The translations under genes and the position numbers were made by a program. This document shows positions 13,101 to 23,479 of a DNA stretch of 64,000 nt, piece after piece. The notes beneath the pieces are model-generated. The model ran no database searches. It had not been told where the DNA came from and saw only the letters and a list, made by a program, of their open reading frames with translations. The stretch comes from Morinoia aosen (Eukaryota > Arthropoda > Malacostraca > Amphipoda > Talitridae). Numbering within the stretch: the stretch's first letter is position 1; each line of letters begins with the position of its first letter. The DNA lies in NCBI GenBank assembly GCA_030386875.1, contig CM059557.1:56498514-56562513 (forward strand), read 5' to 3'.

Positions 13101-14696
13101 CTACCGCTATACCTCATTAAATACTCATTTGACGAAAAAAATGTATAAGTTAGAAGAAAAGTTGTTTATTTTGATGTTATTACCGTGATTCAAGCAACAA
13201 AAATTCAAAAATCGATGAGTACCTGTTTATTCGAGTGCATTCGTCTTCAAAGACAAAACTAAACCTACCGCTATAAATCGTAAAATACTTATTTGAGGAG
13301 GAAAGTGCATAGAAGAAAACTTGTTTAATTTGGGTCAATGTGAAGTTTCATGCAATCACGGAAAATAATAATGCCGATCCCAGGAATCACTAAAGAAACA
13401 CATTTCAGAACGTTTTACAAGAATGACATTCTGCTCGCTGATGCGTTATTTTCGAATAATTGAACTTTGAAGTTGGCCTTGGCGCCAAAGGAAGCGAGCG
13501 CGTGAAACGGAATTTAATTAATAACGGAAGCTATTACAAACGTAAAGAGGTTGGGTCGTGAGGGGGAGGCACAGTTCTTCTAGTGAAAATTATAAATAAA
13601 GCTTCTAACCCACCCATTAGGGTGACGACCGCAATCTTGTTGACATCGGGTCCAAAATGGCGGCGCCCATGGTGGTCGCCATGTTAGACCCGATGTAAAC
13701 AAGATTGCGGTCGTCACCCTAATGGGTGGTTTAGAAGCTTTATTTATACTTTTCACTAAAAGAACTGTGGCTACCCCTCACGACCCAACCTCTTTACGTT
13801 TGTAATAGGGGGTTAGCTTCCGTTTTTAATTGAATTACGCTTGCTTCCTATGGCGCGGGAAGGCCAACTTCAAAGTTCAATTATTCGAAAATAACGCATC
13901 AGCGAGCAGAATGTCATTCCTATAAAACGTTCTTAAATGGGTTCCTTTAGTGATTGTTTGGAATATAATTATCAATTTCCGTGATTGCATGAAACTTCAC
14001 ATTGACCTTAATTTGATTCAAATAATTAGGTTCAGGCACCAAAAAGTGGAAAATCGATAACTGACTTATCCTTCAGATTTACCAAAATTAGGACAAGTAA
14101 CAACAGAATACAAGAGAAATAATTCTGCATAAGATTTTTAGATCCTCATACTCTAACTATCAAGCCATATTCATTTCAAATTTTTAGATTAATGAAATAA
14201 AAAATAGACGAAAGTCATACCAGGCTCTGTATGTAACAGAACCTTCAAATCCTCAAGTCACTCTGAAACAGGGCAGTGACAAACTTTACAGCAATTACTC
14301 ATGATTTGATGCTACAATTTGTAGCAAAATAGGCTAAAATTTACTCCGAGGCGCTTGAGGTTATGGTGAAAACATCCACTGCCACCACTCGAAATATCCC
14401 GAGCAAAGACACTTCAGCGTCAATATGCTGAGACGTGAACATAGGAAACAAGTGATATCCGCTTAAAAATGGTTACTTTTGGTTAATATTAACTATTCCT
14501 TATGATATCACCGCAATTGGGTATCAACATGCATAATCGTAAAAGCTTGGATATATCATGTTACGGCGTGATGGTTTGCTTCTGCGAAATATACAGCGCT
14601 GGTAAAACGTTGATTCACTGATTACAATAAATTATACTTACCACACAGAAGCACTAGTCCAAGGAAGAGCAAGATTCTATTGTCAAGACCAAACAT
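800..14696 (-). CDS. HSP90B1: Endoplasmin (GRP94), exons 1-10, C-terminus outside the window
   Basis: HSP90-family chaperone of the ER lumen that folds secreted and membrane proteins. Ten exons join in phase to give 552 residues. Residues 1-25 form a signal peptide with a hydrophobic core, ending near ARA|EDE. The N-terminal ATPase domain shows the HSP90 signature YRNKEIFLRE (exons 3-4), [16 protein letters not shown] and [11 protein letters not shown]. An acidic Glu/Asp/Lys linker spans exons 7-8, followed by the middle domain with [20 protein letters not shown] and [15 protein letters not shown]94 is usually about 790-800 residues, so roughly 250, including the dimerisation domain and the expected KDEL-type tail, lie left of position 1. 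The ATG at 14,696 is chosen because it starts the signal peptide and exon 1 joins exon 2 in frame. I saw no in-frame stop or frameshift in these exons, so the gene looks functional. Confidence 0.97.
2355..2583 (-). CDS. HSP90B1: Endoplasmin exon 9: middle domain
   Basis: 229 nt, residues 351-427, acceptor TTCAG|G and donor CAG|GTGCGT. It encodes [30 protein letters not shown] and [12 protein letters not shown]. It starts by completing a Lys codon and ends in phase 0. Confidence 0.95.
2826..2908 (-). repeat. tRNA-like remnant
   Basis: The minus strand reads GGTCGGTAGCGCGATCGATGG and later GAGTTCTAATCTCG, resembling tRNA A and B boxes with about normal spacing. No clean cloverleaf acceptor stem or tail is visible, so it is probably a decayed tRNA-derived SINE and not a working tRNA gene. 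Confidence 0.35.
3093..3235 (-). CDS. HSP90B1: Endoplasmin exon 8: acidic linker and start of middle domain
   Basis: 143 nt, residues 304-351, leaving phase 2, acceptor TGCAG|GCT and donor AA|GTGAGT. It encodes Glu/Asp-rich linker, the basic patch KPKTRK and [15 protein letters not shown], the conserved entry to the HSP90 middle domain. Confidence 0.95.
3933..4102 (-). CDS. HSP90B1: Endoplasmin exon 7, followed by a GC donor
   Basis: 170 nt, residues 247-303, acceptor CTCCAG|GC. It encodes [24 protein letters not shown] and the first part of the acidic linker. The best exon end is AAG|GCGAGT, a GC-AG intron. The nearby GT inside GCGAGTCT would shift the frame into a stop, whereas the GC donor keeps phase 0 into exon 8. 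A GT donor after CAGGAG would also keep frame but would remove 12 linker residues. Confidence 0.88.
4869..5058 (-). CDS. HSP90B1: Endoplasmin exon 6
   Basis: 190 nt, residues 184-247, leaving phase 1, acceptor TCCAG|GAG and donor G|GTAATC. It encodes the glycine-rich [15 protein letters not shown] motif and [15 protein letters not shown]. Confidence 0.96.
5512..5628 (-). CDS. HSP90B1: Endoplasmin exon 5
   Basis: 117 nt, residues 145-183, phase 0 to 0, acceptor TACAG|GAG and donor CAG|GTATTG. It carries DTGIGM, whose Asp contacts the adenine of ATP in HSP90 proteins, and the lid segment [15 protein letters not shown]. Confidence 0.96.
6290..6515 (-). mobile_element. tRNA-derived SINE, copy 1
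   Basis: On the minus strand an A-box-like TGGCCTAGTAG (about 6,483-6,493) and a B-box-like TTGTTCGATTCC (about 6,440-6,451) form a pol III-type promoter. They are followed by the body shared with the copies at 24.1 and 52.4 kb (GTGTTGGAAATGGGT, then CATTTGAAAAT). It lies in endoplasmin intron 4, antisense to none of the exons. Confidence 0.65.
7023..7148 (-). CDS. HSP90B1: Endoplasmin exon 4
   Basis: 126 nt, residues 103-144, phase 0 to 0. It encodes [18 protein letters not shown] and the following helix, including the conserved Glu and Asn of the HSP90 nucleotide pocket. The donor is AAG|GTCTGG, weak apart from the AAG and the G at +5. It is accepted because LDK joins [11 protein letters not shown] of exon 5 exactly as in homologues. 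Confidence 0.93.
7209..7231. repeat. (GT)n microsatellite
   Basis: Uninterrupted GT dinucleotide run in endoplasmin intron 3, close to exon 4. Confidence 0.95.
7436..8500. repeat. Intronic dispersed repeat, copies in introns 3 and 9
   Basis: A segment with GTGCTGAAAAAGGACAGTAG followed by an ATTTTATTCTAACAAAA-like stretch and a CTCCTYGA motif occurs at 7,436-7,640, again at about 8,285-8,500, and in part at about 1,935-2,060. The copies are diverged, and no coding sequence is seen. Confidence 0.5.
8958..9056 (-). CDS. HSP90B1: Endoplasmin exon 3
   Basis: 99 nt, residues 70-102, phase 0 to 0, acceptor TGCAG|ATA and donor GAG|GTAAGT. It encodes the start of the ATPase domain ([21 protein letters not shown]). 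Confidence 0.96.
9893..10044 (-). CDS. HSP90B1: Endoplasmin exon 2
   Basis: 152 nt, about residues 19-69, acceptor CCCAG|GA and donor CAG|GTGAGG. It encodes the signal cleavage region ([11 protein letters not shown]) and the GRP94-specific acidic pre-N segment ending in [15 protein letters not shown], a conserved GRP94 hallmark. It leaves phase 0. Confidence 0.95.
11352..14007. mobile_element. Array of palindromic fold-back (MITE-like) elements in endoplasmin intron 1
   Basis: The array holds three long imperfect palindromes, each 675 bp: 11,587-12,261, 12,410-13,084 and 13,333-14,007. Each begins GGTCAATGTGAAGTTTCATG and ends with its reverse complement. A decayed half-unit (11,352-11,583) precedes the first. 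The two arms differ: one carries a CTAACCCCCTATTA stretch and the other lacks it. This shows that the first element is inverted relative to the other two. No coding capacity is seen, so these would be non-autonomous DNA elements. Read through in the pre-mRNA they would form long hairpins. Confidence 0.85.
12270..12383. mobile_element. Solo copy of the inner palindrome of the fold-back elements
   Basis: 114-bp palindrome starting AAATAAAGCTTCTAACCCAC and ending with the complement. It matches the 152-bp centre of each 675-bp element (11,849-12,000; 12,671-12,822; 13,594-13,745) but has a shorter, different loop. This suggests a separate small element that sits inside the larger one. Confidence 0.75.
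14642..14696 (-). CDS. HSP90B1: Endoplasmin exon 1: signal peptide
   Basis: 55 nt encoding [18 protein letters not shown] plus one base of the next codon. The donor reads G|GTAAGT. The phase (+1) matches exon 2, which completes a Gly codon. The leucine-rich core fits ER targeting. Confidence 0.93.
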
Positions 14697-14962
14697 TGCG
14701 TCCGACTTCACTCGAGTTCAATCAACAACCGACTGATGACCACAACACTAGCTACTCTACGATGCACACCTCACGCTAATGCCGGTAGTAATGTTATGGA
14801 ACACGTACAATAGCTCAGATCATTCAGAAGTTTACGCATTATTTGAGTGACAATTTTTATCGAGCACGGTTTTCCTATTCCCCATTTTGAAATGTTAACA
14901 AAATATTATTAAAAGATGTATCGTAGTTATTAAATTTTGTCTAATCAACACGAACACACTCG

Positions 14963-14970
14963 TTCTAGAA
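14963..14970. promoter_or_regulatory. Two-unit heat-shock-element-like palindrome
   Basis: TTCTAGAA, a minimal TTCnnGAA pair, lies just inside the ERSE cluster upstream of the endoplasmin gene. No third unit is in register, so binding by HSF is uncertain. Confidence 0.25.
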
Positions 14971-14994
14971 AAAGAGAGGAGTAATCACTACGGA

Positions 14995-15080
14995 CCAATC
15001 ACAACAGACCACGCTGGACGGTTAACCAATGAGCGTCCACCTTGTGGAGGGCTATCATGGACTTGGCTCTCTACAATTGG
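14995..15080. promoter_or_regulatory. Cluster of three ER stress response elements (ERSE-like)
   Basis: A perfect CCAAT-N9-CCACG lies on the plus strand at 14,995-15,013. CCAAT-N9-CCTTG is at 15,026-15,044 (plus). CCAAT-N9-CCAAG is on the minus strand at 15,062-15,080. They sit about 300-385 bp upstream of the endoplasmin ATG. ERSE (CCAAT bound by NF-Y, CCACG by ATF6 or XBP1) is the known unfolded-protein-response element of vertebrate GRP78 and GRP94 promoters, often in multiple copies. Only site 1 is exact; site 2 matches 3 of 5 bases in the second half and site 3 matches 4 of 5. Confidence 0.7.
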
Positions 15081-16850
15081 TTCGCAGGACGATTGCGTCG
15101 CGGGAGTTACAAATGTGTGTATGCACTGTACTCGTTTTCCTACGTCAACGACTTGATGCAACGTATAGCTCCCGTTTTAATAAAGAAAAATAAAAGACTC
15201 GATATGCATAAACGAGCTGTTTTACCAATTTTCATTAAAGCAGAAAAGGAAAAAAGTGAATAAATCTAGCAACGTTTTTTTTTTCAGAAGCAAAACAACA
15301 TAGGACTAAATGACATCTATGACAACTGTGTTAATATATAAAAAATCAGAGATTGACTACATTGTTATAATATTTCCCTATAAAAGATAAATTACTCTCT
15401 AAATAACATTATCCACAAGAGTTGTTCTCTCTCATAAGAAGTCTCACAGGTTAGGTATGAAAAACGTTTCCAAGTGAACTTCCGGTGATAACTGCACAAT
15501 AACTATAGGGTGTCCGCAAAAAAAAAGTAATTGATTGAAAAATGCTGCAGTTTGTAAAATATTGGTGTTAGAAGGTGATTGGAAGGAATCATTTCATTGG
15601 AATGAGCAAAATTTCATTTTAATAAAAATTCAACATTCTGCATGGCTAGCAATAGACTCAATATACTAATCGAAACAAACATCAAAATTTTGTTAATTGT
15701 GCTATTCTTGAATATAATAAACTCGGTTAAAATTGATGAAATTGAAGTTCTACAGATGCACCTGTGTGTTTCTTACATTGTTTGTATAATGCGGAATAAA
15801 ACTTTGAATTCTGTTCTCTTTAATGAAATCTATTTCGGAATACTAGCACTAATAGTTTACACACCACAACGTTTTTAAATCAGCTTCCCAGTAAAATCAG
15901 CTTCCCAGAACATCTTCCCAGTAAATGAAAAATTTATTCCTACTGTACGTAAGTTTCTTAGCTAACAACTATAGGATAATTTTATTTTACTAATTGACGT
16001 TGTGCACGCCAAACTTTGAAATGTTTCATCTGTTTCTTCGAAAGTAATCCATTTTCTATTATTTGCCTCTTTATATTTATGCCTGACCGCTATAGATAGT
16101 ATTTTTAGAAGTACACATCAATTAGTGGTAGATTTTAATTTATTTTGCCATTCTATCTGGTACTGGTTAGGCCCAAGAATTTAGACATTCGTTGTAAGGT
16201 TCATGAATATAGACATTCGTTGTGAGGCTCAAGTAGACGTTGCACCCTCTTGTTCACTTGGTATATGAATTCTAACTGATAAATTATAAAAATATAGGTA
16301 ATACGAAGGATCATAATGTTGTAGCAAACTTCACTGGGGAATGAAAAATGCTTCAATTTCGACAATTCGAAGTAATAGATACGCTCCTTTTCGTAGGTCG
16401 CGTGTGTTTGATCATTTAGAAGAAACATTTGATCATCACAACCTGGATAAGGAGGTGTAAAAAATGCTTGAAGCGTTTAATCTTTGCACAATTGAACTTG
16501 TATAACTCTAAAACACAAGATATCTGTATATTCTAAAGTTTATCTCAAATGATGTTTCTATAACATTTAGTCTCATTTTGAGCGCTAACTATACTAACTT
16601 CGTTGTAAGGGCATGGATCGTATTTATGCACGAAAATCGCGCGAGGAATTCATGTATTTTAAACTAAAGTTGAACTGATCATACAGGAAAATCATCGCGA
16701 GTCGTTTTTATTTGAAAGTACTTTTAATCATTTTTTAACCGGAATTTGGGGAGTATTCGAATACTAAACCAAAATAACCGGAGTTTCTATTTTCATTTAG
16801 TCTTTTTCAATTTTTCTGTGCGTTCAGCGCACACTAGCACTGAACTTTCA
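15081..16850. other. No gene recognised
   Basis: AT-rich sequence upstream of the endoplasmin promoter. Short open frames (15,042-15,263; 15,642-15,878) show no recognisable protein and no splice context. CTATAGGGTGTCCGC at about 15,504 resembles one end of some DNA transposons, but no matching inverted end was found nearby. Confidence 0.5.
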
Positions 16851-16869
16851 GAGCGAAAAAAACTCTAAT

Positions 16870-17190
16870 TTTTCGTAATGAAAATTACCACTTTGGACTA
16901 TTGTTTAATCTACCTATTTGTGCCAAATTTTGTAAATGTTTGCCACTCAGATGTGATATCCGGCCACAATGTTGCTCCATTTTATCCCATGTATAAATGT
17001 CCGTATAATGCTGAAGAGTTGTGTTGGTTCTTGACTGTAACCTGATTTTTCTTGAAAATTTCTATGAAGAAATTAAAAAATAGTTCATTCCTACGTTTTT
17101 CGAAGTCTTCTTTTCCTTTTAGTTATTTTTTTCCGAGTAATTTCTTAGGATTACAGTGAGCTCAACTGTCATTTTCGGTGTAGGGTAGGT
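16870..17190. repeat. Dispersed repeat, copy a (others at 19.5-20.1 and 20.3-20.8 kb)
   Basis: It shares CTCCATTTTATCCCATGTA, then TTTTTCGAAGTC and CAACTGTCATTTT-like blocks, in the same order as 19,790-20,095. It directly borders the truncated retrotransposon at 17.2 kb. Confidence 0.6.
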
Positions 17191-17193
17191 TAT

Positions 17194-19481
17194 TTTCAAT
17201 TTTTAAACAATTTAAACGATTTTTAAACAATTTATTTACCACAGGTGATAAAGAGGTAGAATGATTCTTAAGTCTAGTACAATGGTTAAATTTGAGTATA
17301 GCTACCTGTGGGCCCGAACAAGTTCAGCGACTTCTAGGGCATCCTACCATCACGTTATTCTAAGGTGTACAATAATGTTTAACCTAGTTTACTTAACCTA
17401 GTTTCGCATTAGACTGATCATTGAGATAATTTAGTCGATATTTTATGCTGTATTTTACAATATAGGTCAAATCGGCTATATTTAACAGTATGTTCGATAA
17501 AACGATTCAAGATCGCAGATAACCAGATTAAAACGATTACCCAAAGCAAGTTACATCATTACATTATCATTAGTTACATGTAGGAGGTAAGATTTGACAT
17601 GGTTATCTTACACGACTAGTATTCTGATAGGAAGTGAGACTCAAGATGTCTTTTGAATACTTTGTACGAATTACATTTACGGATCTCCGCAGGTATAGAG
17701 TTCCAAGTTTTGGTTCCAACGAAGAGGATACTGTGTTGCGACCGGGCCTTCGAATAATAAGGAAGCATGAATTTACTTCTATTTCGGGCTGAATGGTCGT
17801 GATGACCAGTTTGCGCAGTCAATAATTGTCTAAGGCTATTGTCGCCATCATTTTTTAATGTTTTGATAATGAAATTACAGATGGAGATTTTGTAGAGATC
17901 CGAAAGTTTAAGTATTTGTAAATTTTTGAAAGAATCATTTGTGTGAGCATTATATTCTAGGTTCTTTACCCCTCTGACAGCTCTTTTCTGTAGAGTAAAA
18001 ATTTTGTTAGTTTTATTTTTATCAGTGCCGTGTCATGCTTCTATTCCGTATTGCAAGTATGGAGAAATAAGCGTTCGGTAGAGCATTAGTAAAGCTGTTT
18101 CAGGCAGAAAATTTTTAACTTTATTTAGGATTTCGATGGATTTTGATAATTTAGAACTAATATGAGTGATGTGCTCTTTGAAGGTCAGATGTTTATCTAT
18201 TATGATGCCCAGAAACTTACATGAGTTGGTTTCTTCGATTTCACCTTCGTCAATTTTAATGCATGGGAGAGATACATCTTTCTTGTATGAGAATGTAATA
18301 TAATTTGTTTTATCAATATTAAGGCTTATTTTATTAGCTTTGAGCCACGATGAAACCTTATGAAGTTCATTATTTATACTCTCCACAATCATAGCTGGAT
18401 TTTGGTTCGGAAGGACTGCAGAAAGCGTACTGTCATCGGCAAAAAGTATGAATTTGAAGAATGATGTAGATTTTACAATATCATTGATAAAAATCAGAAA
18501 CAGGAGAGGCCCAAGAACAGATCCTTGTGGAACTCCATGGCTAATTGTCTGTGGGTCTGATTTTGCGTCGTCAATGACAACGTATTGCTTCCGATTTGTT
18601 AGGTATGATCTGAACCAATCATGGGAAATCCCTCGAATGCCATAACAGTGTAGTTTCGAGAGTAGTATTTTATGGTCCACACAATCGAATGCTTTTCGGA
18701 AGTCAAGAAATACAGAGAAGACAAGCTTTCCTTCATCTGTATTAGAATAGAGGACTTGTAAATGATTTAATATAGCCTGTGTTGTTGATTTTTTAGAGCG
18801 AAAGCCGTATTGTTTATCGTAAAGAAATGATTTTTGTTCAAAATAAGAGTACACTTTTTTATACACAATCTTTTCGAATACTTTGCTAATAGTTGGTAGT
18901 ACGGAGATAGGGCGATAATTGTTTACACAGGTTTTTTCACCACTTTTAAAGATAGGGGTTACTCTAGCAACTTTGAGGGAGTTCGGGAAAGTGCCTAGTG
19001 AGAGAGACTGGTTAATAATATTTGATAACAGCGGGGCTACAATGTCAGCAATAACTTTAAGTACTTTAGTCGGAAACGTTTGTAGCCCACTCGATTTATT
19101 TTTCATGTTGTTTATGCACGTAATTACATCGAAGGAGTTTGTAGGCGTAAAGAAAAAAGAGTTGGTTTCTCGAATATGATCCATAAATTCCAGGTGATCA
19201 GTAGGTTCACTTGGAATACCATCAGCTATAGTTTTCCCTACGTTTACGAAGAAGTTGTTAAAGAGATTAGCAATTTCTTTTTTCTCATTGTATTTCACAT
19301 TATCTTGAATGACATATACAATTTTCTTTTTATCGGCATTATTCGGTTTACAGCAAGAGTTAAGGAGATGCCAAGTCTTTTTAACGTCAGGTTTGAATTG
19401 AGTAAACTTGAGCGTAAAGTAGTTTTTTTTTATGTTCTTATCTGGTTTGTAACATAGTTTCTGAATCGGTTATATGTGTAT
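17194..19481 (-). mobile_element. 5'-truncated non-LTR retrotransposon (CR1/jockey-like)
   Basis: Paralogue of the element at 59.6-63.0 kb. It keeps the whole reverse transcriptase and 3' end but lacks the endonuclease. The right edge falls where its alignment with the longer copy stops, a typical 5' truncation. The 3' end (left) carries short repeats of the AAATTGTTTA type, as in CR1-clade tails. Confidence 0.9.
17616..19298 (-). pseudogene. Reverse transcriptase ORF of the truncated LINE, one premature stop
   Basis: The frame from 19,298 contains RT motifs NNYRPISVLP, FLDFRKAFDCVDH, HGVPQGSVLGP and FADDS (the catalytic Asp pair, FADD in place of YADD). A TGA at 18,030-18,032 interrupts it after YLQYGIEA. 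The paralogue has Trp (TGG) there, so this is a single nonsense change. The same frame then continues to 17,616, ending with the conserved WNSIPAEIR and FKRHLESHF region. Upstream of 19,298 a further stop and an A-run frameshift are visible near 19,425-19,440. Confidence 0.9.
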
Positions 19482-20800
19482 ATATTAATATGTGTGTGTA
19501 CGTATGTAGGTATAAATAAATCTACATAAATAGATATACATGTTTCTATTTCATACCTTTACGCGAAAACCATCCGGTTAATAAATTTTATTGCTCGGGC
19601 GAAATGATTCAAAAATAGATTTATCACTTCCCCAAAGGGCGTCTCTGTGAATCGGATTAATGACAAATACAATTAATGAAATAAAGCGCAATTCGAACAT
19701 ATGAATTGTGATAAAATTATCTTTCTTTCCGTATGTTGTACAAGCTATGAATTTTGATGTTGAGTATTTGTTTGTTTACGCATTTCTTTCAAAATTTTGT
19801 AGATATTTGTCAACCATGAGTGGTAACCGGCCTACAACGTATCTCCATTTTATCCCATGTACAGCGGATTTTCGCATGATGTTGCAGAGAATATCGAGAA
19901 GATATGAAATATGTTTGTTGTTGTTGTTGTTGTTGTTGTTGTTCCTCGACGGTAACTTTGAGTTTTCTTTAAGAATTTCTTCTAGGAAATTAAAAAAAAC
20001 CTTTCATTTATACGTTTTTCGAAGTCCTATTTCTTTTCCTTATTTTTCCTCAATTCATTTCTTACGATTCATTTGAGCTTTGACTGTCATTTTAAATGCA
20101 GAAAGAGCAATATTATTTTTTATGTTCATCACCATTTTTCTTATATTCATGTTCAATACGTATATATATGAATATGTGTGTGTAGCTGTGTGCATGAGTG
20201 TGTATGTGTGCGCACACAAACATGAATGTCTAAGTATCAGTGTGCACATGCACACGTTCGCACATATATATACGCACATGTACATATATATGTTTCTATT
20301 TTTATTTTTTGCGTAAAAAGCAAAACCTCAAGACATATTAAATTTTACCTAAAGCTCTGCGATCAGTTAATACTGAACCAAATTCAGAAATAAACAAATT
20401 GATTGCGCTTGCTTAATGATTCATAAATCGATCTATCATGGCCTCGAAAGGCATTTCTGTGAATAGAAGAATTTAAAAGTATAAACAGACAAATGAAATA
20501 AAGCGCTCGTGCAAAAATTATCTCTATATTTGTATGCCGAACAAGCCATGCATTTCACTTTTGAGTGTAAGTTTGTTTACGCATTTCTAGATGTGCGTGC
20601 TGTGTTGCGCGATGTTCTTTATAAATTACTTCGTGACTAACCTTTTCTCAATACTTGATTGTTATTTACGATGGTGTTACAATCTGCTCCAGTATAGCGT
20701 TTTTTGTCTTTTTCTTACTTCGATAATTTCAACTAATAACTTGGGAGTTTCGAAGAATTCTTTAGTAGTATTCGAATTATTTATAAGTTGTTAGCCATCT
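19481..20800. repeat. Tandem duplication of about 0.75-0.8 kb
   Basis: The order TTTCTATTT, a GCG-AAA block, GATTCA, CTGTGAAT, AATGAAATAAAGCGC and TTTGTTTACGCATTTCT occurs at 19,540-19,790 and again at 20,288-20,590. A (GTT)n run (19,914-19,943) and a TGTG/ATAT-rich stretch (20,155-20,290) lie between. Long open frames here come from simple sequence, not genes. Confidence 0.65.
19914..19943. repeat. (GTT)n microsatellite
   Basis: Uninterrupted GTT run of about ten units inside the larger repeat. Confidence 0.95.
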
Positions 20801-20869
20801 CTTAGAATATAAAATATCCAAGAGATGATATTTTTTCATTTCTTATTCAACTACCCCTCGACAGAGTTA

Positions 20870-21078
20870 GACTATTAGCACGCCACGTATGGTTTGTCTT
20901 ATAATACGCCTCGTATATTTTGTCTAATTATATGCCTGGTATGGTCTATCTATTCGTACACCTCTGATAGTTTGTCTATTAGTACACACCGTATAGTTTG
21001 TTTATTATTATGCCTCGTACGTATGGCTAATCGATTTGTACACCTCGGATGGTTTATCAATTAGTACTCCTCGTATGG
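20870..21078. repeat. Degenerate 26-bp tandem repeat
   Basis: About eight units of a TTTGTCTATTAGTACRCCTC-like motif recur every 25-28 bases (anchors near 20,893, 20,919, 20,944, 20,971, 20,997, 21,025 and 21,052). The units are diverged, suggesting an old array. Confidence 0.75.
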
Positions 21079-21524
21079 AACTTTTGTTTTAGGATGTCTT
21101 ATATTAAGAAATTTTTTAAAAGCCAATATGTTGGCATGTATCTCATGTGGCAACTTGGAAAATGAATGTTTTTCTTTTTTCTTTTTCTTTTCGCCACTGC
21201 GCCGACCATTCTCTGACCACTCAATTTTCCCTAGAAATCTAGGGTGATTTTTAAACTACGGCTTGTTGGAATTTCATATTATTCTAAAAATGATGTCCAT
21301 TCAGTTCAATGTTCGCTCATACACAAAAAAATTCTCGCCCAGAGAGGAAGATGATGAGTGAAGCTCCCCAAATCCCTGTCGTGTTGAGCTAATTTTTAAG
21401 GAACGGTTATTTTGACCCGGTTCTTATTTCTGAACCATTACATTTAGAAATTTCAAATTAGACCTTATTTGAAGCAAAAACCTCTTTCTAATTGCACACG
21501 TAGTTCAAGAATTTCTTCCAACTT

Positions 21525-21580
21525 GGGGGTTGGAAGGGGGGGGGGGGGGCTGGGGGGGAGGGCGGGGCGGAAAAGGAGGA
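21525..21580 (+). repeat. G-rich tract
   Basis: Several runs of five or more G within about 50 bases, one of them at least 14 long, in an otherwise AT-rich setting. A G-quadruplex could form on the plus strand. Confidence 0.85.
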
Positions 21581-23479
21581 GCAGAGTTTCCTTCATCCCC
21601 ACAGTATTTGGTCCATTTTTGTCGCAAGACTCATTTTGCCACAGAGCTCATATATATAAACTATCGTACCCAAAAATTCAAATTTAATTTCAAGCTGGAG
21701 ACAAAAACATTTTCTAATTACACATATAGCTCACAAATTTGTTTCCGTTCAGTTAACGAAGTTTCTTTTACCTCCACAGTATTTGGTTCATTTTTCTTAA
21801 AACTCTCATATTAACCCACCGTTCGTTTATGAACTCTAATACTAGAAATATCGAATTTAGTTTCAATTTGAATTCAAACCCTTTTCTAATAGCAAAAATA
21901 ATTTCTCATCAATGGAGTAAGAACGAAGCTCCTATGAGGGGTGTGGGTATTGTTTGATTTTTTTAATCAGCTCCAGGTAACTGTCTTCAGCTTGGGCAAT
22001 ATGGGGTTGTGTAAAAGTCTCGTTGAGTATCCGTTTATTTAAAACAGAACTTGAGGGAGACAAAACCCTGGCGAAGAACAAAAAAAAATATTCGCAGTTA
22101 TACTAGATAAAAAACAATTAAACAAATTAAAACAATTGGTATTCACTCAAAATTATTTCGTCAGAACTCATAAAAAGAACTAAAAGGGTATACCATATAT
22201 TTTATCCGACTCCAAAATAAACCACCAATTACTAGTACGCAAGACACGTTTTTGATAACACAGTTCGAACGATAGGAACTAACTGACGAAAGGTAATCAA
22301 ACATCGTACAAAATTACAGCCCAAGACAAACATAGCGGCGACTATTTATTGGTTGGCTAATATTATGTTATACAGACCACGCTCGGGTTAAAGGATTTTA
22401 GTCGAAATTTAACGTGGTACGCATAAAAGGGTAAACTCATCTAATCGATCACAAGGCAGACGTCCAGGGATACTTCTTAAAGTAATGACAGGAAATATTA
22501 CCTCTTACTGAGCTAAGAACTGACAGAATAAAACTTATGTGGAGCCATCTGCTGATGTTTCTTAATGCCTAAACGATTCTAATAAAGTTAAAACTTGGGA
22601 GCAATTTATTATTTTAACACTGGAAAACGTATTTTTGGTTGCTTGAGTTCTAACACTTCTAGCACTTGATTCTAGTGTATTTGAGGTCACTGATTCGGAA
22701 AATGGCATTCGTTTGCGAAGTTCAGATTAGTTTTCATGCTACACGACCGTTTTTTTTTTAACCAAAAATTTTGATTAAGAAGTGGTAATGTTTTTTACAT
22801 TTTTCAGAAAGGTGTTAAAAGAAAAATATTTTCATAATCAAGTAAAAGGAAATGTGTGACGCGTCCGGATGCGTTCTACTACATATTGGGTACATTCACA
22901 GCTTCAAAGCAAAGAAGAAAAAATCGGAAAATTTGTGAAGCGAGCTTATTTATCTTACTTACTTTCAAGGGAAATTTGGAGATCTAGTTAAATTTGAGCA
23001 CCACATAAGGTATTTCATTCTTGCGAAAAACATGCGTCCATGGACCAAAGGAAAAAATAAAATAAAATTCCACATTCCGATGATATGGCGTGAGCCACGA
23101 GACCATGTCACAGACTGTTGCTTCTTTCTTACTGCATGATGTTGGTTTTACTGCATGGTAAATCAAGTCAGCTTAACTCATACCCTAGTCTAGATTCAGC
23201 TACCAGATTTGTGCCTTATTCAGATGATGCCGTAAAACCTATTTAACTTAACTTGTTTCTCTTAACTCTGACAGCAAATGTGACACTGGGTTGACAGAGG
23301 AATCAACTAACAGAAACAGTGACTCAGATTTTGAAGGCGTATTAACAGAACAGCAAGCAATTACCCATGCAGAACTCAATGATTTAATTCGAGATTTGGG
23401 TTGGTCAAAATTGTTGGCTTCACGATTAAAAGATAAAAACTTACCAGGAATGGAGGCAAAGGTAACATTCTATCGCAAC

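Noticed and set aside
15504..15530. TATAGGGTGTCCGC as a mariner-type terminal repeat
   Set aside because: No inverted partner or transposase remnant nearby.
20055..20316. Opposed ORFs in the 20.1-20.3 kb stretch
   Set aside because: Both are produced by TGTG/ATAT simple sequence.
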